Below, in pieces: positions 16,855 through 24,084 of a stretch of DNA of 25,096 nucleotides (position 1 is its first letter; every line of letters starts with the position of its first letter). The stretch spans positions 1 through 25,096 of the forward strand of contig JANMAT010000220.1 of the NCBI GenBank assembly GCA_031359995.1. The letters run 5' to 3'. Made by a program: the position numbers and the translations under genes. This DNA is from JANMAT01 sp031359995. GTDB lineage: Bacteria > Actinomycetota > Acidimicrobiia > Acidimicrobiales > Ilumatobacteraceae. The notes beneath the pieces are model-generated. The model saw only the letters and a list, made by a program, of their open reading frames with translations. It ran no database searches and had not been told where the DNA came from.

Positions 16855-16977
16855 TACGGTGATCGGGCACACGGCAACGTCCACCACAGGCTGGCGCCTG
16901 CCGGCCTGTGGTGCGCCGCTCTGATCCCGCCAACGTGCCGTCGCCTCCGGCGACACCAGGACGAGAGAGGTGATCGC
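16855..16977 (+). promoter_or_regulatory. Structured leader of the first GAF-ANTAR gene (divergent copy F)
   Basis: TACGGT at 16855-16860 sits in the same GGTGTACGGTG context as copies B and C. A near-perfect 14-bp hairpin follows: arms 16882-16895 and 16900-16913, with a 4-base loop and one G.U pair. A second perfect hairpin GTCGCC-TCC-GGCGAC lies at 16940-16954 where the other leaders carry GTTGCTCCGG. The GAGAGAGG ribosome site precedes ATG 16978. The core element itself is not conserved, so membership in the family is tentative, but the folded leader is clear. Confidence 0.55.
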
Positions 16978-17718
16978 ATGACCAGAGAAGCGGCCTTGGC
17001 CCGCACGCTCGTGGAGCTGGCCGACACGCTTGTCGCCGACTTCGATGTTGTCGACCTGCTCACCCGGTTGAGCGACGGATGTGTCGAGGTGCTCGAGATC
17101 GATGCCGTCGGCATCGTGCTCGCCGCGCCCGACGGCGGTCTCCGCTCGGTCGCGTCGTCGAGCGAGACGGTCCACCTGCTCGACCTCGTCGCGCTGGCCG
17201 AGCATGAGGGGCCCAGCCACGAGTGCTTTCGCATCGGCAAGCCGGTGGTGAACCTGAACCTGCCCGAGCTCGCCGAGCGTTGGCCCCACTTCACCCCGCA
17301 GGCCGTGGCCGCCGGGTTCCATTCGGTGCACGCCTTGCCGCTGCGGCTGCGGGGCAGCGTGCTCGGTGCGCTCACGCTCATGCGTCGGGTGCCCGGTGAC
17401 ATCGCGCCGGACGATGTCGCCATCGCCCAGGCCTTCGCCGACATCGCGACCATCGCCATCCTGCAGCATCGCGCCGCGTCTGACGCCATCGTCCTCAACG
17501 AGCAGCTCAACCACGCGCTGAACTCGCGGATCGTGATCGAGCAGGCCAAGGGCATGATCGCCGAGCACGCCCGCGTCGCGCCGGCCGAGGCCTTCCTGAC
17601 CCTGCGCGAGCACGCCCGGCACCACAACCTCCGTCTGGTCGACGTGGCCGAACGGGTCATCGACCGGACGTTGTCCGTGAGCGCCCTGCGGCCAGCCCGT
17701 CCGTCGTCGAAGGGTTGA
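16978..17718 (+). CDS. GAF-ANTAR antiterminator-type regulator 1
   Basis: 246 residues. A GAF sensor domain (about 18-165) includes LLTRLSDGCVEVLEID, EGPSHECFRIGKPVVN and GFHSVHALPLRLRGSVLGALTL. The ANTAR domain (about 178-234) reads VIEQAKGMIAEHARVAPAEAF and LREHARHHNLRLVDVAERVID, with the family's AKGM signature and three-helix spacing. ANTAR domains bind structured RNA and prevent termination or alter translation; the GAF domain would gate this by a ligand or by redox state. ATG 16978 follows GAGAGAGG. The gene's own leader is strongly folded, so autoregulation is possible. It follows the glycosyltransferase by 154 bp. Confidence 0.9.
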   Translation: MTREAALARTLVELADTLVADFDVVDLLTRLSDGCVEVLEIDAVGIVLAAPDGGLRSVASSSETVHLLDLVALAEHEGPSHECFRIGKPVVNLNLPELAERWPHFTPQAVAAGFHSVHALPLRLRGSVLGALTLMRRVPGDIAPDDVAIAQAFADIATIAILQHRAASDAIVLNEQLNHALNSRIVIEQAKGMIAEHARVAPAEAFLTLREHARHHNLRLVDVAERVIDRTLSVSALRPARPSSKG

Positions 17719-17750
17719 CGGCCGGACCGACGCCTCGACCGAGGTCGGCG

Positions 17751-17987
17751 TCAGCCGATCACGTACGCGGGTCCGACGGTGCGTGAGGCGCGCTGCAACG
17801 CATGGCTCACCTCGGCGAGCCATGCCGACTCGCTGCGGAGGTCGGCCTCGACCGCGTGGCACCACCGCTCGTAGATCGCCGTCGCCAGCACCGAGGCGCT
17901 GTCGGAGGACTCCGCAGCGGTCAGCGGTGTCGTCGCCGTGCCGTTGATCGTGGTCCGGACCCAGGCATCGAACATCTCGGGCGCCAT
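17751..17987 (-). CDS. Orphan 78-residue protein
   Basis: Starts MAPEMFDAWVRT at ATG 17987, preceded by GAGCGAGG at good spacing, and ends GPAYVIG. It is predicted helical and soluble, with Ala/Ser-rich helices (SSDSASVLATAIYERWCHAVEADLRSESAWLAEVSHALQ is best read as two amphipathic helices). I recognise no family. It is supported by a proper start region and by leader copy E upstream. It is transcribed divergently from the STAS gene and toward the GAF-ANTAR gene. A role in the same regulatory circuit is inference from position only. Confidence 0.55.
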   Translation of the reverse strand: MAPEMFDAWVRTTINGTATTPLTAAESSDSASVLATAIYERWCHAVEADLRSESAWLAEVSHALQRASRTVGPAYVIG

Positions 17988-18013
17988 CTGCTACCTCGCT
18001 CCACTCGGGGGTG

Positions 18014-18057
18014 CGGGGTCGCCGTGGTCCGGAGCAACACCAATCGGTGGGACGGTA
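18014..18057 (-). promoter_or_regulatory. Conserved leader element, copy E
   Basis: Minus strand. TACCGT at 18057-18052 (GGTACCGTCC), a short hairpin CACC/GGTG, then the core GTTGCTCCGGACC from 18038 with ACGG in place of CTGG and the closing CGAC. The TTG is 50 bases before ATG 17987. The short ORF here (LLRTTATPH...) runs on past the gene start to 17921, so the uORF-stop rule fails in this copy. Confidence 0.5.
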
Positions 18058-18106
18058 CCACGGTCGCCGGGCAGAAGCACCCGGACACCGACCACCCGGC
18101 TCCTCG

Positions 18107-18112
18107 TTGTCG
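18107..18112 (+). promoter_or_regulatory. -35 element (TTGTCG) of leader copy B
   Basis: TTGTCG lies 17 bases upstream of TACGGT at 18130-18135, the classical -35/-10 spacing. It supports reading the conserved TACSGT as a -10 and not as part of the RNA. The other copies lack a comparable -35. Confidence 0.45.
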
Positions 18113-18129
18113 GCGGGTTGGTATCGGTG

Positions 18130-18222
18130 TACGGTGACCCTGCACGTCGCATTGATGCCCATGCGTGCAGGGCCGGAAAACCTCCGGCCTGGGAAGCGGT
18201 GCTCCGGACCCTGGTGGCGCGT
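18130..18222 (+). promoter_or_regulatory. Conserved leader element, copy B
   Basis: TACGGT at 18130-18135 is followed by a 9-bp-stem hairpin (18138-18146 with 18164-18172), an overlapping alternative hairpin GGCCGG/CCGGCC (18171-18176 with 18184-18189) and the core GGTGCTCCGGACCCTGG at 18198-18214. The GTG at 18199 opens VLRTLVARAVTTRSGATR, whose TGA overlaps the STAS start (ATG 18252) as ATGA. Confidence 0.6.
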
Positions 18223-18251
18223 GCAGTTACGACCCGATCCGGAGCCACGCG

Positions 18252-18710
18252 ATGACATGGAGCTCGACCATCTACCCTTCTGCCCAGGCGGGCGGCGCGA
18301 CCCCGGTGCTGTGGCTGCGGGGCGAACACGACATGGCCACGGCGGCGCAGGTGCACGAGGCCATCGATCGGCTCGAGCAGAGCACATCGGACGAGGTCGT
18401 CATCGACCTGGGCGACGTGGACTTCCTGGACGCCTCGATCATCCGGGTGCTCGTCGCCGCCGGCCGCGGGCTGGAGGCACAGGGTCGTTCGCTCGTGCTC
18501 CGGGCGCCGTCGCGCACCGCCCGGCGCGTGCTCGAGCTGTGCGGGTTGGATCGATTCATCCGCACCGTCGCCAGCGTGTCCGTCGGCGAGACCCTGACCA
18601 GTTGGATGGAGGTCACGGTGCTGCCCCGCGTGGCCCACGGGGCCGGGCAGGCCATCATCACCGAGGTCGTCGGGGGCGTGCCACGCGCCTTCGAACCGAT
18701 GGCGTCATGA
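18252..18710 (+). CDS. STAS-domain anti-sigma-factor antagonist
   Basis: 152 residues. A SpoIIAA-like STAS domain (about 15-112) includes VLWLRGEHDMATAAQVHEAI, DEVVIDLGDVDFLDASIIRVL and LCGLDRFI. Ser62 in FLDAS is the expected phosphorylation site of a partner-switching module, in which the unphosphorylated form would sequester an anti-sigma kinase and free a sigma factor. No kinase or sigma gene is in the window. A C-terminal extension of about 35 residues (TSWMEVTVLPRVAHG...) is unlike the minimal family. It is expressed from leader B and followed by a mini-ORF and a GAF-ANTAR gene, each linked by overlaps. Confidence 0.88.
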   Translation: MTWSSTIYPSAQAGGATPVLWLRGEHDMATAAQVHEAIDRLEQSTSDEVVIDLGDVDFLDASIIRVLVAAGRGLEAQGRSLVLRAPSRTARRVLELCGLDRFIRTVASVSVGETLTSWMEVTVLPRVAHGAGQAIITEVVGGVPRAFEPMAS

Positions 18711-18742
18711 GCGGCCGGCCCTGCGTGGACTCGGCCGGCTGA
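18707..18742 (+). CDS. Mini-ORF MSGRPCVDSAG linking STAS and GAF-ANTAR genes
   Basis: ATG 18707 overlaps the STAS stop as ATGA, reads 11 codons and stops at TGA 18740-18742, whose last base is the A of the GAF-ANTAR ATG (TGATG). Such perfect abutment suggests a ribosome can pass through all three frames. It may simply be a coupling device. The peptide has no recognisable homology. Confidence 0.35.
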   Translation: MSGRPCVDSAG

Positions 18743-19461
18743 TGGTCGACCGCCGTCAGCGCATCCTCGATCGCCTGGCCGGTGCTGGCGCGCCCCAGCT
18801 GCGCGCCTCGTCGCTGTGCGAGGTGTGCGTCGAGATCGTCGGGGTCAGCGGTGCGGGCATCATGCTCATGTCGGGCGAGATCCCACGCGGGTCCATGTGC
18901 AGCACGAACCGCGTGAGCGCGCTGATCGAGGAGCTGCAGTACGAGCTGGGCGAGGGCCCGTGCGTCGACGCCTACCACCTCGACGCGCCCGTGCTGGAAC
19001 CGAATCTCGCGGCGCCGGCGATGCCGCGGTGGCCGGCGTTCTCCGAGCCGGCGCTCGCCGCCGGTGTGCGGGCCGTGTTCGGGTTCCCGTTGCAGGTCGG
19101 CGCGGTGCGCCTCGGCGCGATGAACATCTACAACGACCACGCCGGTCCGTTGACCGCCGAGCAGCACGCCGATGCGCTGGTGATGGCCGACGTGGCCGCC
19201 CAGTCGGTGCTGGTGCTGCAGGCCAACGCGCCGCCTGGCCAGCTCGCGGCCGAGCTCGAGGCGGGCGCCGACTTCCAGTACCACGTCCACCAGGCGGCGG
19301 GCATGGTGGCAGTGCAGCTCGGTCGCAGCGTCTCGCACGCGCTGATCCGGCTGCGCGCCTACGCGTTCGGCAACGACCGTCCGCTCAGCGACGTGGCCCG
19401 CGACGTCATCGCCCGAACCCTCCGGTTCGCTCCCGACACCTCCGATGAGTCCGTTGATTGA
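18742..19461 (+). CDS. GAF-ANTAR antiterminator-type regulator 2
   Basis: 239 residues. The GAF domain (about 12-160) includes LRASSLCEVCVEIVGVSGAGIML, LGEGPCVDAYHLDAPVLEPNL and GVRAVFGFPLQVGAVRLGAMNIY. The ANTAR domain (about 178-232) reads HQAAGMVAVQLGRSVSHALIRLRAYAFGNDRPLSDVARDVIAR. Its first helix has AAGMV in place of AKGMI, as in a common actinobacterial subgroup. It is an RNA-binding regulator by family, but a different branch from regulator 1, so the pair is not a recent duplication. It is coupled to the STAS gene through the mini-ORF. Confidence 0.9.
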   Translation: MVDRRQRILDRLAGAGAPQLRASSLCEVCVEIVGVSGAGIMLMSGEIPRGSMCSTNRVSALIEELQYELGEGPCVDAYHLDAPVLEPNLAAPAMPRWPAFSEPALAAGVRAVFGFPLQVGAVRLGAMNIYNDHAGPLTAEQHADALVMADVAAQSVLVLQANAPPGQLAAELEAGADFQYHVHQAAGMVAVQLGRSVSHALIRLRAYAFGNDRPLSDVARDVIARTLRFAPDTSDESVD

Positions 19462-19512
19462 GGCTCGATGTGTCTGTGCTCGCCCGACGCGGGTGAGCCC
19501 CACGGCCTCGTG

Positions 19513-20196
19513 TCAGCGGGGGAGGGCGAGCAGCATCAGCGTGGACCAGGTGAGGTGGGTCACGATGGGGGCGAGCACGCCGCCGCTGGTCAAGCGCTCG
19601 CGCACGAAGATCGTGCCCATGACCACGGCGGCGATCACCAGTGCCAGGTTGCCGGTGGCGGCGGTGGCGGCCACGTAGAGCAGGCCGGCCACGACCGCGG
19701 GTCGGCGCACCGCCAGGCCGGCCAGGAGCGCGCCGCGGAAGAACACCTCCTCCGCCAGCCCGTTCACGAGCGTCACCGCCAACACGACCGGTCGCGGCGC
19801 GGCGTCGGCCTTGCCCAACACGCTGTGGAGCGCGCCCGACAGCACCGGCACGTGCTTGGTCGCCTGGTATGCGGCGGCGAACACGGCGAAGGACGCCACG
19901 CCGAGGGCCGCGGCCTGGACGACGATGCGGCCGGATCGGGCCCGATCGGGCAGCAGCGGTACCGGCGCCGCCGCCAGCGCGCCCAGGACCCAGGCGGCCG
20001 CCGTGGCCACGCCGAGCACCACGAACGCGGTCGAACCCTGGCGCGCGTGCAGCGTGAAGGCCAGCAGGACCGTGCCGGCCACGAGCGTGGCCAGCGTGAA
20101 AAGCACCCGGCGTCGGGCGATCGGGTGGGCGGTTGCCGGGTGGGCGAGCGGATCGACGGGCGACGGTCGGGGCGCGAGGAGGCTAGGGAGCCACAT
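19513..20196 (-). CDS. CPBP-family intramembrane protease homologue (Abi/CAAX-like)
   Basis: 227 residues with at least five hydrophobic segments from residue 32 on. Motif 1 of the family is present as EEVFFRG (149-155). Motif 3 is THLTWS with His214. Motif 2 normally has a His (FxxxH), but the matching helix reads LLYVAATAATGN with no His, so activity may be reduced or the motif divergent. CPBP proteins cleave membrane substrates or act in bacteriocin self-immunity. ATG 20196 overlaps the end of the NAD(P)-binding gene by 14 bp, which makes it the last gene of the minus-strand run. Confidence 0.85.
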   Translation of the reverse strand: MWLPSLLAPRPSPVDPLAHPATAHPIARRRVLFTLATLVAGTVLLAFTLHARQGSTAFVVLGVATAAAWVLGALAAAPVPLLPDRARSGRIVVQAAALGVASFAVFAAAYQATKHVPVLSGALHSVLGKADAAPRPVVLAVTLVNGLAEEVFFRGALLAGLAVRRPAVVAGLLYVAATAATGNLALVIAAVVMGTIFVRERLTSGGVLAPIVTHLTWSTLMLLALPR

Positions 20197-21091
20197 GGCG
20201 GTCGCCCGCGAGTCGGGCGGCGCGGGCGGCCAGGGCGCGGGTGGCCGCGGCCTCGAACGTCATCGGTGCATGGTGGAGCAAGGTGTCGATGCGATGATCG
20301 TGCACGATCACCTCGTTCGTCATCGAGTCGACCAGCGCTCGGGCCGTGGCCATGTCGACGTCGGTGACGATGCGCAGCCAGTGCGACGACAGCCGGGGCG
20401 ACAGGCTGGGCACCGGGATGATGAGGCGACGGTGGCCCATCAGCCGGCCGACGGTCAGCATCATGTGGCGATACGTGAGCGGGTCGGGGCCGCCGATCTC
20501 GTAGGTCTGCGCGATGCACTCGGGGCGCCCGAGCACCCCGACCAGGTCGTCGACCGCGTCGTCCAGGGCGATGGGCTGGGTGAGCGTCTCGACCCAGCGG
20601 GGCGTGAGCATCACCGGCAGGCGGCCCACGAGCTGGCGGAGGATCTCCCAGCTCGTGCCGCCGTCGCCGATCACGATGCCGGCGCGCAGGGCGGTGGTAG
20701 GCGCCCGGGCCAGCAGGATCTCCTCGACCTCGCGCCGGCTGCGCAGGTGCTCGGAGAGCGCGTCGTGGCTGTCGCCGAGCCCACCGAGGTAGACGATCTG
20801 ACCGACGCCCTGCTCGACCACGGCGGTGGCGAACGCGTTGGCGGCGGCCCGGTCGCGCGCGGCGAAGTCGGTCTCGGCCAGCGAGTGGACCAGGTAGTAG
20901 GCGGCGTCGTGGCCGGCCAGGGCGCGGGTGAGGCTCCCGGCGTCGCCCACGTCGGCCCGCACCGGGTCGCCGGCACCGGTGTAGCGGTCGGGGTCGCGGG
21001 TGAGCGCCGTCACGTCGTGGCCGATGTCGAGCAGACGTCGGGCGACGGCGCCGCCGACGAACCCTGACGCGCCGGTCACGGCCACCTTCAC
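20183..21091 (-). CDS. NAD(P)-binding atypical SDR (NmrA/NDUFA9-like)
   Basis: 302 residues from GTG 21091. The Rossmann motif TGASGFVGGAVARRLL (6-21) and LTRDPDR (30-36) mark an extended/atypical SDR. AYYLVHSL (64-71) and VYLGGLGD (100-107) are typical of the group that includes NmrA-like and complex-I NDUFA9-like proteins and of DUF2867-associated oxidoreductases. The classical YxxxK is absent, so many members bind the cofactor without clear catalysis. It lies downstream of UbiA- and UbiE-like genes and has its own TACCGT promoter. A role in quinone or lipid maturation is inference. Confidence 0.85.
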   Translation of the reverse strand: MKVAVTGASGFVGGAVARRLLDIGHDVTALTRDPDRYTGAGDPVRADVGDAGSLTRALAGHDAAYYLVHSLAETDFAARDRAAANAFATAVVEQGVGQIVYLGGLGDSHDALSEHLRSRREVEEILLARAPTTALRAGIVIGDGGTSWEILRQLVGRLPVMLTPRWVETLTQPIALDDAVDDLVGVLGRPECIAQTYEIGGPDPLTYRHMMLTVGRLMGHRRLIIPVPSLSPRLSSHWLRIVTDVDMATARALVDSMTNEVIVHDHRIDTLLHHAPMTFEAAATRALAARAARLAGDRHVAP

Positions 21092-21192
21092 GGCGTACCC
21101 GCCCGTAGGTCGGCGGTGTCCGCCAGGCCGGTCAGCGGCGCGAGGGGTGACGCATCGACGAGAGGGCTCGACGGGAGGGTTCCGATGGGGCC

Positions 21193-21198
21193 ACGGTA
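21193..21198 (-). promoter_or_regulatory. -10 element (TACCGT) for the NAD(P)-binding gene
   Basis: Minus-strand GGTACCGTGG lies in the 140-bp gap before GTG 21091. It matches the -10 of leader copies A and E, but no TTGCTCCGG core follows. It shows that the hexamer is a promoter part separable from the leader element. Confidence 0.4.
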
Positions 21199-21231
21199 CC
21201 CGGGCACCCCCTGTCCAGACCGACGGGACGC

Positions 21232-21984
21232 TCAACCGAGCCGGACGCGGGCGATCACCAGGCCGATGGCGAGGGCGACGACGGCGCCGGTCATCGCCTT
21301 GAGGGCAGTCTCCAGCGGCGCGAGCAGGAGCGCGGTGTCGATGGGTCGTCGCTCTCCATCGCGCAGCACGATGGTGCCCTCGACCGAGACGGTGCGCCGG
21401 CGTAGCGTGCGCGCCGGTGTGCTCAGGGCCCGCTGCGCGTTCGATAGCGAGTAGGCGCCGGCGGCGCCGGCCAACGCCGGCCATCCGAGCCGTTCGGCCT
21501 GGGCGTAGTACGCGGTCAGGACCGGGAAGGCTCCCCACGCGGCGGCGAAGGTCACGTCGTTGTGCAGGCGCCCGCCGAGGAGCTCGAGGTTGTAGCCGCA
21601 CGTGAGCGCGGTGCCGACCGCGATGAACAGCAACAGGCCGGGTCCGACCCGGCCGAGGCCGGCGACGCCCAGCGCGATGGCGCCGAGAAGGCTCACGACG
21701 GCGGCGGTCACCAGCTGCCATGCCGGCAGGCGCGTGCGCAGGGGCCGACCGTGCAACTCGTCGAGGGCGTGGGCGCACACGCCGACGGCGAGGGCGAAGG
21801 CCAGCAGGGTCGCCACCAGCCGCACCCCGTCGAACCTCGGCGCCAGTGCTGCGCCGATGGCGACGTAGCTCAGGTGCCACAGGGTGTACGGCGGGTGGAG
21901 CAGCACCCACCAGTCGGCCCCCGCCCGCCGCTGCGCATCACGCGCGTAGAACGCCGGCGCGAGGGGTTGCGCGGCGTCGCTCAC
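21232..21984 (-). CDS. UbiA-like polytopic membrane protein
   Basis: 250 residues from GTG 21984, overlapping the methyltransferase stop as GTGA. Seven or so hydrophobic segments are spaced like the UbiA prenyltransferase fold. The position of the first Asp-rich motif reads HALDELHGRPL (73-82), and GYNLELLGGRLHND (about 134-148) follows the next helix pair. Both are degenerate relative to NDxxDxxxD. True UbiA enzymes attach a prenyl chain to an aromatic ring; the altered motifs make the reaction uncertain. The coupled UbiE-like methyltransferase and the divergent geranylgeranyl reductase suggest isoprenoid-quinone metabolism. Confidence 0.7.
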   Translation of the reverse strand: MSDAAQPLAPAFYARDAQRRAGADWWVLLHPPYTLWHLSYVAIGAALAPRFDGVRLVATLLAFALAVGVCAHALDELHGRPLRTRLPAWQLVTAAVVSLLGAIALGVAGLGRVGPGLLLFIAVGTALTCGYNLELLGGRLHNDVTFAAAWGAFPVLTAYYAQAERLGWPALAGAAGAYSLSNAQRALSTPARTLRRRTVSVEGTIVLRDGERRPIDTALLLAPLETALKAMTGAVVALAIGLVIARVRLG

Positions 21985-22736
21985 GGCGCACCGGCCCCGC
22001 CCGAGGTGGCTCGGCGGCCCCACATGACGAGGCCGCCGCCCAGGCTCATGCGGCGCAGTGCCACGTCGGTGAACCCGGCCGCCTCCCACGCCGCGATCGT
22101 GTCGCTCACGGGGAACCGTCGGTAGTGGTCGTCGATGTTCGGCCCGAGGAAGCGTCCGACATCGAACCAGGGGCGGCCACCGAGCAGCGCCCCGCCGAGC
22201 GGGAGCACCACGCGCGTGTAGAACCGCCAGCTCCATCGCCAACACGCGTTGGGAGGCACGGCGAACTCGAGGCTGGCGACCGCACCCCCGGGGCGGACCA
22301 CCCGCGCCAGCTCCACCAGTGTCGCCGCCGGATCGGCGACGTACCGGAGCAGATAGGTGAAGGTGAGCGCGTCGAAGCTGGCGTCGGGGAACGGCAGCCG
22401 CTCGCCCTGGCCGAGCAGCAGCGCGATGCGCCCGTCGAGCCCGGCGTCGCTGACGTTGCGGCTTCCCCGGGCCAGCATGTCGGCGCTCAGGTCGATGCCG
22501 ACGATGCGCCCGGGCAGCCGCCCGGCGAGCTCGAGCGCCACGCCCGCGGGACCGGTGGCCACATCGAGCACGATCGAGGGTGCCGACGTCACGATGTGGT
22601 CGATCATCTCCCGCCGCCACCGGCGGTCCTGACCGAGGGAGAGGATCGCCGCCAGCCGGTCGTAGCGCGCCGGGAGGTCGGCGAAGAGACCCCGTGCGAA
22701 CCGGGTGGGTGGTGTTCGGATGGCACCCGCGTGCAT
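21981..22736 (-). CDS. UbiE/MenG-like SAM-dependent methyltransferase
   Basis: 251 residues. FADLPARYDRLAAILSLGQDRRWRREM (18-44) is the UbiE/COQ5 N-terminal signature, followed by the SAM motif LDVATGPAGVALELA (57-71), IDLSADML (81-88), LPFPDASFDALTFTYLLRYV, and LARVVRPGGAVASLEF. Family members methylate the ring of demethylmenaquinone or demethoxyubiquinone; paralogues methylate other isoprenoid or aromatic compounds. ATG 22736 has GAGGAGGG before it; a longer in-frame reading upstream runs into the divergent gene and is rejected. It is the first gene of the minus-strand run. Confidence 0.88.
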   Translation of the reverse strand: MHAGAIRTPPTRFARGLFADLPARYDRLAAILSLGQDRRWRREMIDHIVTSAPSIVLDVATGPAGVALELAGRLPGRIVGIDLSADMLARGSRNVSDAGLDGRIALLLGQGERLPFPDASFDALTFTYLLRYVADPAATLVELARVVRPGGAVASLEFAVPPNACWRWSWRFYTRVVLPLGGALLGGRPWFDVGRFLGPNIDDHYRRFPVSDTIAAWEAAGFTDVALRRMSLGGGLVMWGRRATSGGAGAP

Positions 22737-22791
22737 GACCCTCCTCGGTGCGGGGAACAGTCCGCACCATGCCTCGTTCCCCGGACGCCCC

Positions 22792-24039
22792 GTGACCAAA
22801 CCCGATGTGGACGTGGTGGTCGTGGGGGCCGGGCCGGCCGGGAGCACGGCGGCGTTGACGCTGGCGCGGGGCGGGGCCCGCGTCGCGTTGGTCGACAAGG
22901 CGGTGTTTCCCCGCGACAAGGCGTGTGGCGACCTGGTGGGACCACGGGCACTGGCGTTGCTCGCCTCGCTCGGGCTGACGCCGCCGGCGGGCCGGGAGGT
23001 GGGCGAGATGGTCGTCGTCGGCCCCACGGGCAGACGGGTCGTGCTGCCGGCCCGCGCCGGTCGCACGTATCCGGGCCATGGGCTGGCCATCACCCGCCGC
23101 CGCTTCGACGACTGGCTCCGCGGCGCCGCGGTGGCCGCAGGGGCCGAGCCGGTGGGTGGTCGTGTCGCAACGGTCATTTCCGAGGGCGGTGTGGTGCTCG
23201 ACGACGGCCGGCGGCTGCGCGCCGACATCGTCATCGGTGCCGACGGTGCCACGAGCGGTGTCGGCACCGCCGCCGGCCTCGTCGATCCCCGCGCGGTCCT
23301 GTGGGGCTTCGCATCGCGCGCCTACGTCACCCAGCCGGTGGAACGGCCGGTGATCGCGCTGTGGGACGAGGAGCGCCATCGCGGCTTCCCGGGCTACGGC
23401 TGGATCTTCCCCGGCGAAGGTGAGGACGCCAACATCGGGCTCGGCATCGGCCTGCAGGGGAACCGCGCCGATGCATCGCGCGTCGTGCACCAGTTCGACG
23501 CCTTCACCGATCATCTGCGTCGCTGCGGGCTCCTGCACGCCGCGGTCGAGGGTCCGCGCCTCGGTGGATGGCTCAAGATGGGCATGGTCGGCACCGTGGC
23601 CGCGCGCGGCCGCATCCTGCTCGTGGGTGACGCGGCGGGCCTGGTGAACCCCTTGCAGGGCGAGGGCATCGCGCCGGCGATGACGAGCGCGGCCGCGGCG
23701 GCGGACGCGGTCCTCGCGGGCGCCGGCACGGCTGCGCCGCGCTATCGCGCGGCACTCGCCACGGGGCCGGCGCGCCACGCCCGCGCCACCGCCCCGCTGC
23801 ACGCCGCCAGCATCAGCGGGTCGGCGGGTCGCGTCGCCCTGCTGGGCCGGTTGCTCACGGCTCGGTGGCTCGGTGCGGCCATCGCCGCGCCGTGGGCCGT
23901 GCTGTGGAACGACCTGGCCGACGGTGCGCCCGCAGGGGCGACGACGCGCACGGCCAGGTTGGCGCTCGATCTCGGTCGTGCCGTGGGCGCCCGCTCGGCC
24001 GTGGGGCGCCGCCTGCGCGCCGAACTCGACCGCGGGTGA
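22792..24039 (+). CDS. Geranylgeranyl-reductase-family FAD oxidoreductase
   Basis: 415 residues from GTG 22792. FAD binding is shown by VVVGAGPAGSTAALTLARGG (Gly12, Gly14, Gly17), then KAVFPRDKACGDLVGPRAL (the PRxKxCG motif of geranylgeranyl reductases), VIGADGATSGV, GYGWIFPGEGEDANIGLG, and VGDAAGLVNPLQGEGI. The enzymes saturate double bonds of prenyl chains, such as those of menaquinone (MenJ type), chlorophyll or archaeal lipids. Divergence by 55 bp from the methyltransferase operon suggests shared control and fits quinone side-chain reduction. An ATG at 22735 is possible, but the domain begins right after the GTG. Confidence 0.88.
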   Translation: MTKPDVDVVVVGAGPAGSTAALTLARGGARVALVDKAVFPRDKACGDLVGPRALALLASLGLTPPAGREVGEMVVVGPTGRRVVLPARAGRTYPGHGLAITRRRFDDWLRGAAVAAGAEPVGGRVATVISEGGVVLDDGRRLRADIVIGADGATSGVGTAAGLVDPRAVLWGFASRAYVTQPVERPVIALWDEERHRGFPGYGWIFPGEGEDANIGLGIGLQGNRADASRVVHQFDAFTDHLRRCGLLHAAVEGPRLGGWLKMGMVGTVAARGRILLVGDAAGLVNPLQGEGIAPAMTSAAAAADAVLAGAGTAAPRYRAALATGPARHARATAPLHAASISGSAGRVALLGRLLTARWLGAAIAAPWAVLWNDLADGAPAGATTRTARLALDLGRAVGARSAVGRRLRAELDRG

Positions 24040-24084
24040 GCTCGCGGATCTGCCGCTGCTCGGAGGCCGACGACGGCGAGGGTG

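Noticed and set aside
16855..16954. Leaders as classical ANTAR targets with two hexaloop hairpins
   Set aside because: The visible hairpins have loops of 4, 3, 7 or 10 bases, and none shows the A1/G4 hexaloop pattern, so I do not claim the known target type.
17950..17964. GTCCGGACCCAGG inside the 78-residue gene as a sixth leader copy
   Set aside because: It shares only CCGGACCC, lacks the TTGC part and a -10, and lies within coding sequence.
18138..18189. Known riboswitch (c-di-GMP, guanidine, ZTP and similar) in leader B
   Set aside because: None of the conserved sequence blocks of these classes that I know could be placed on the leader.
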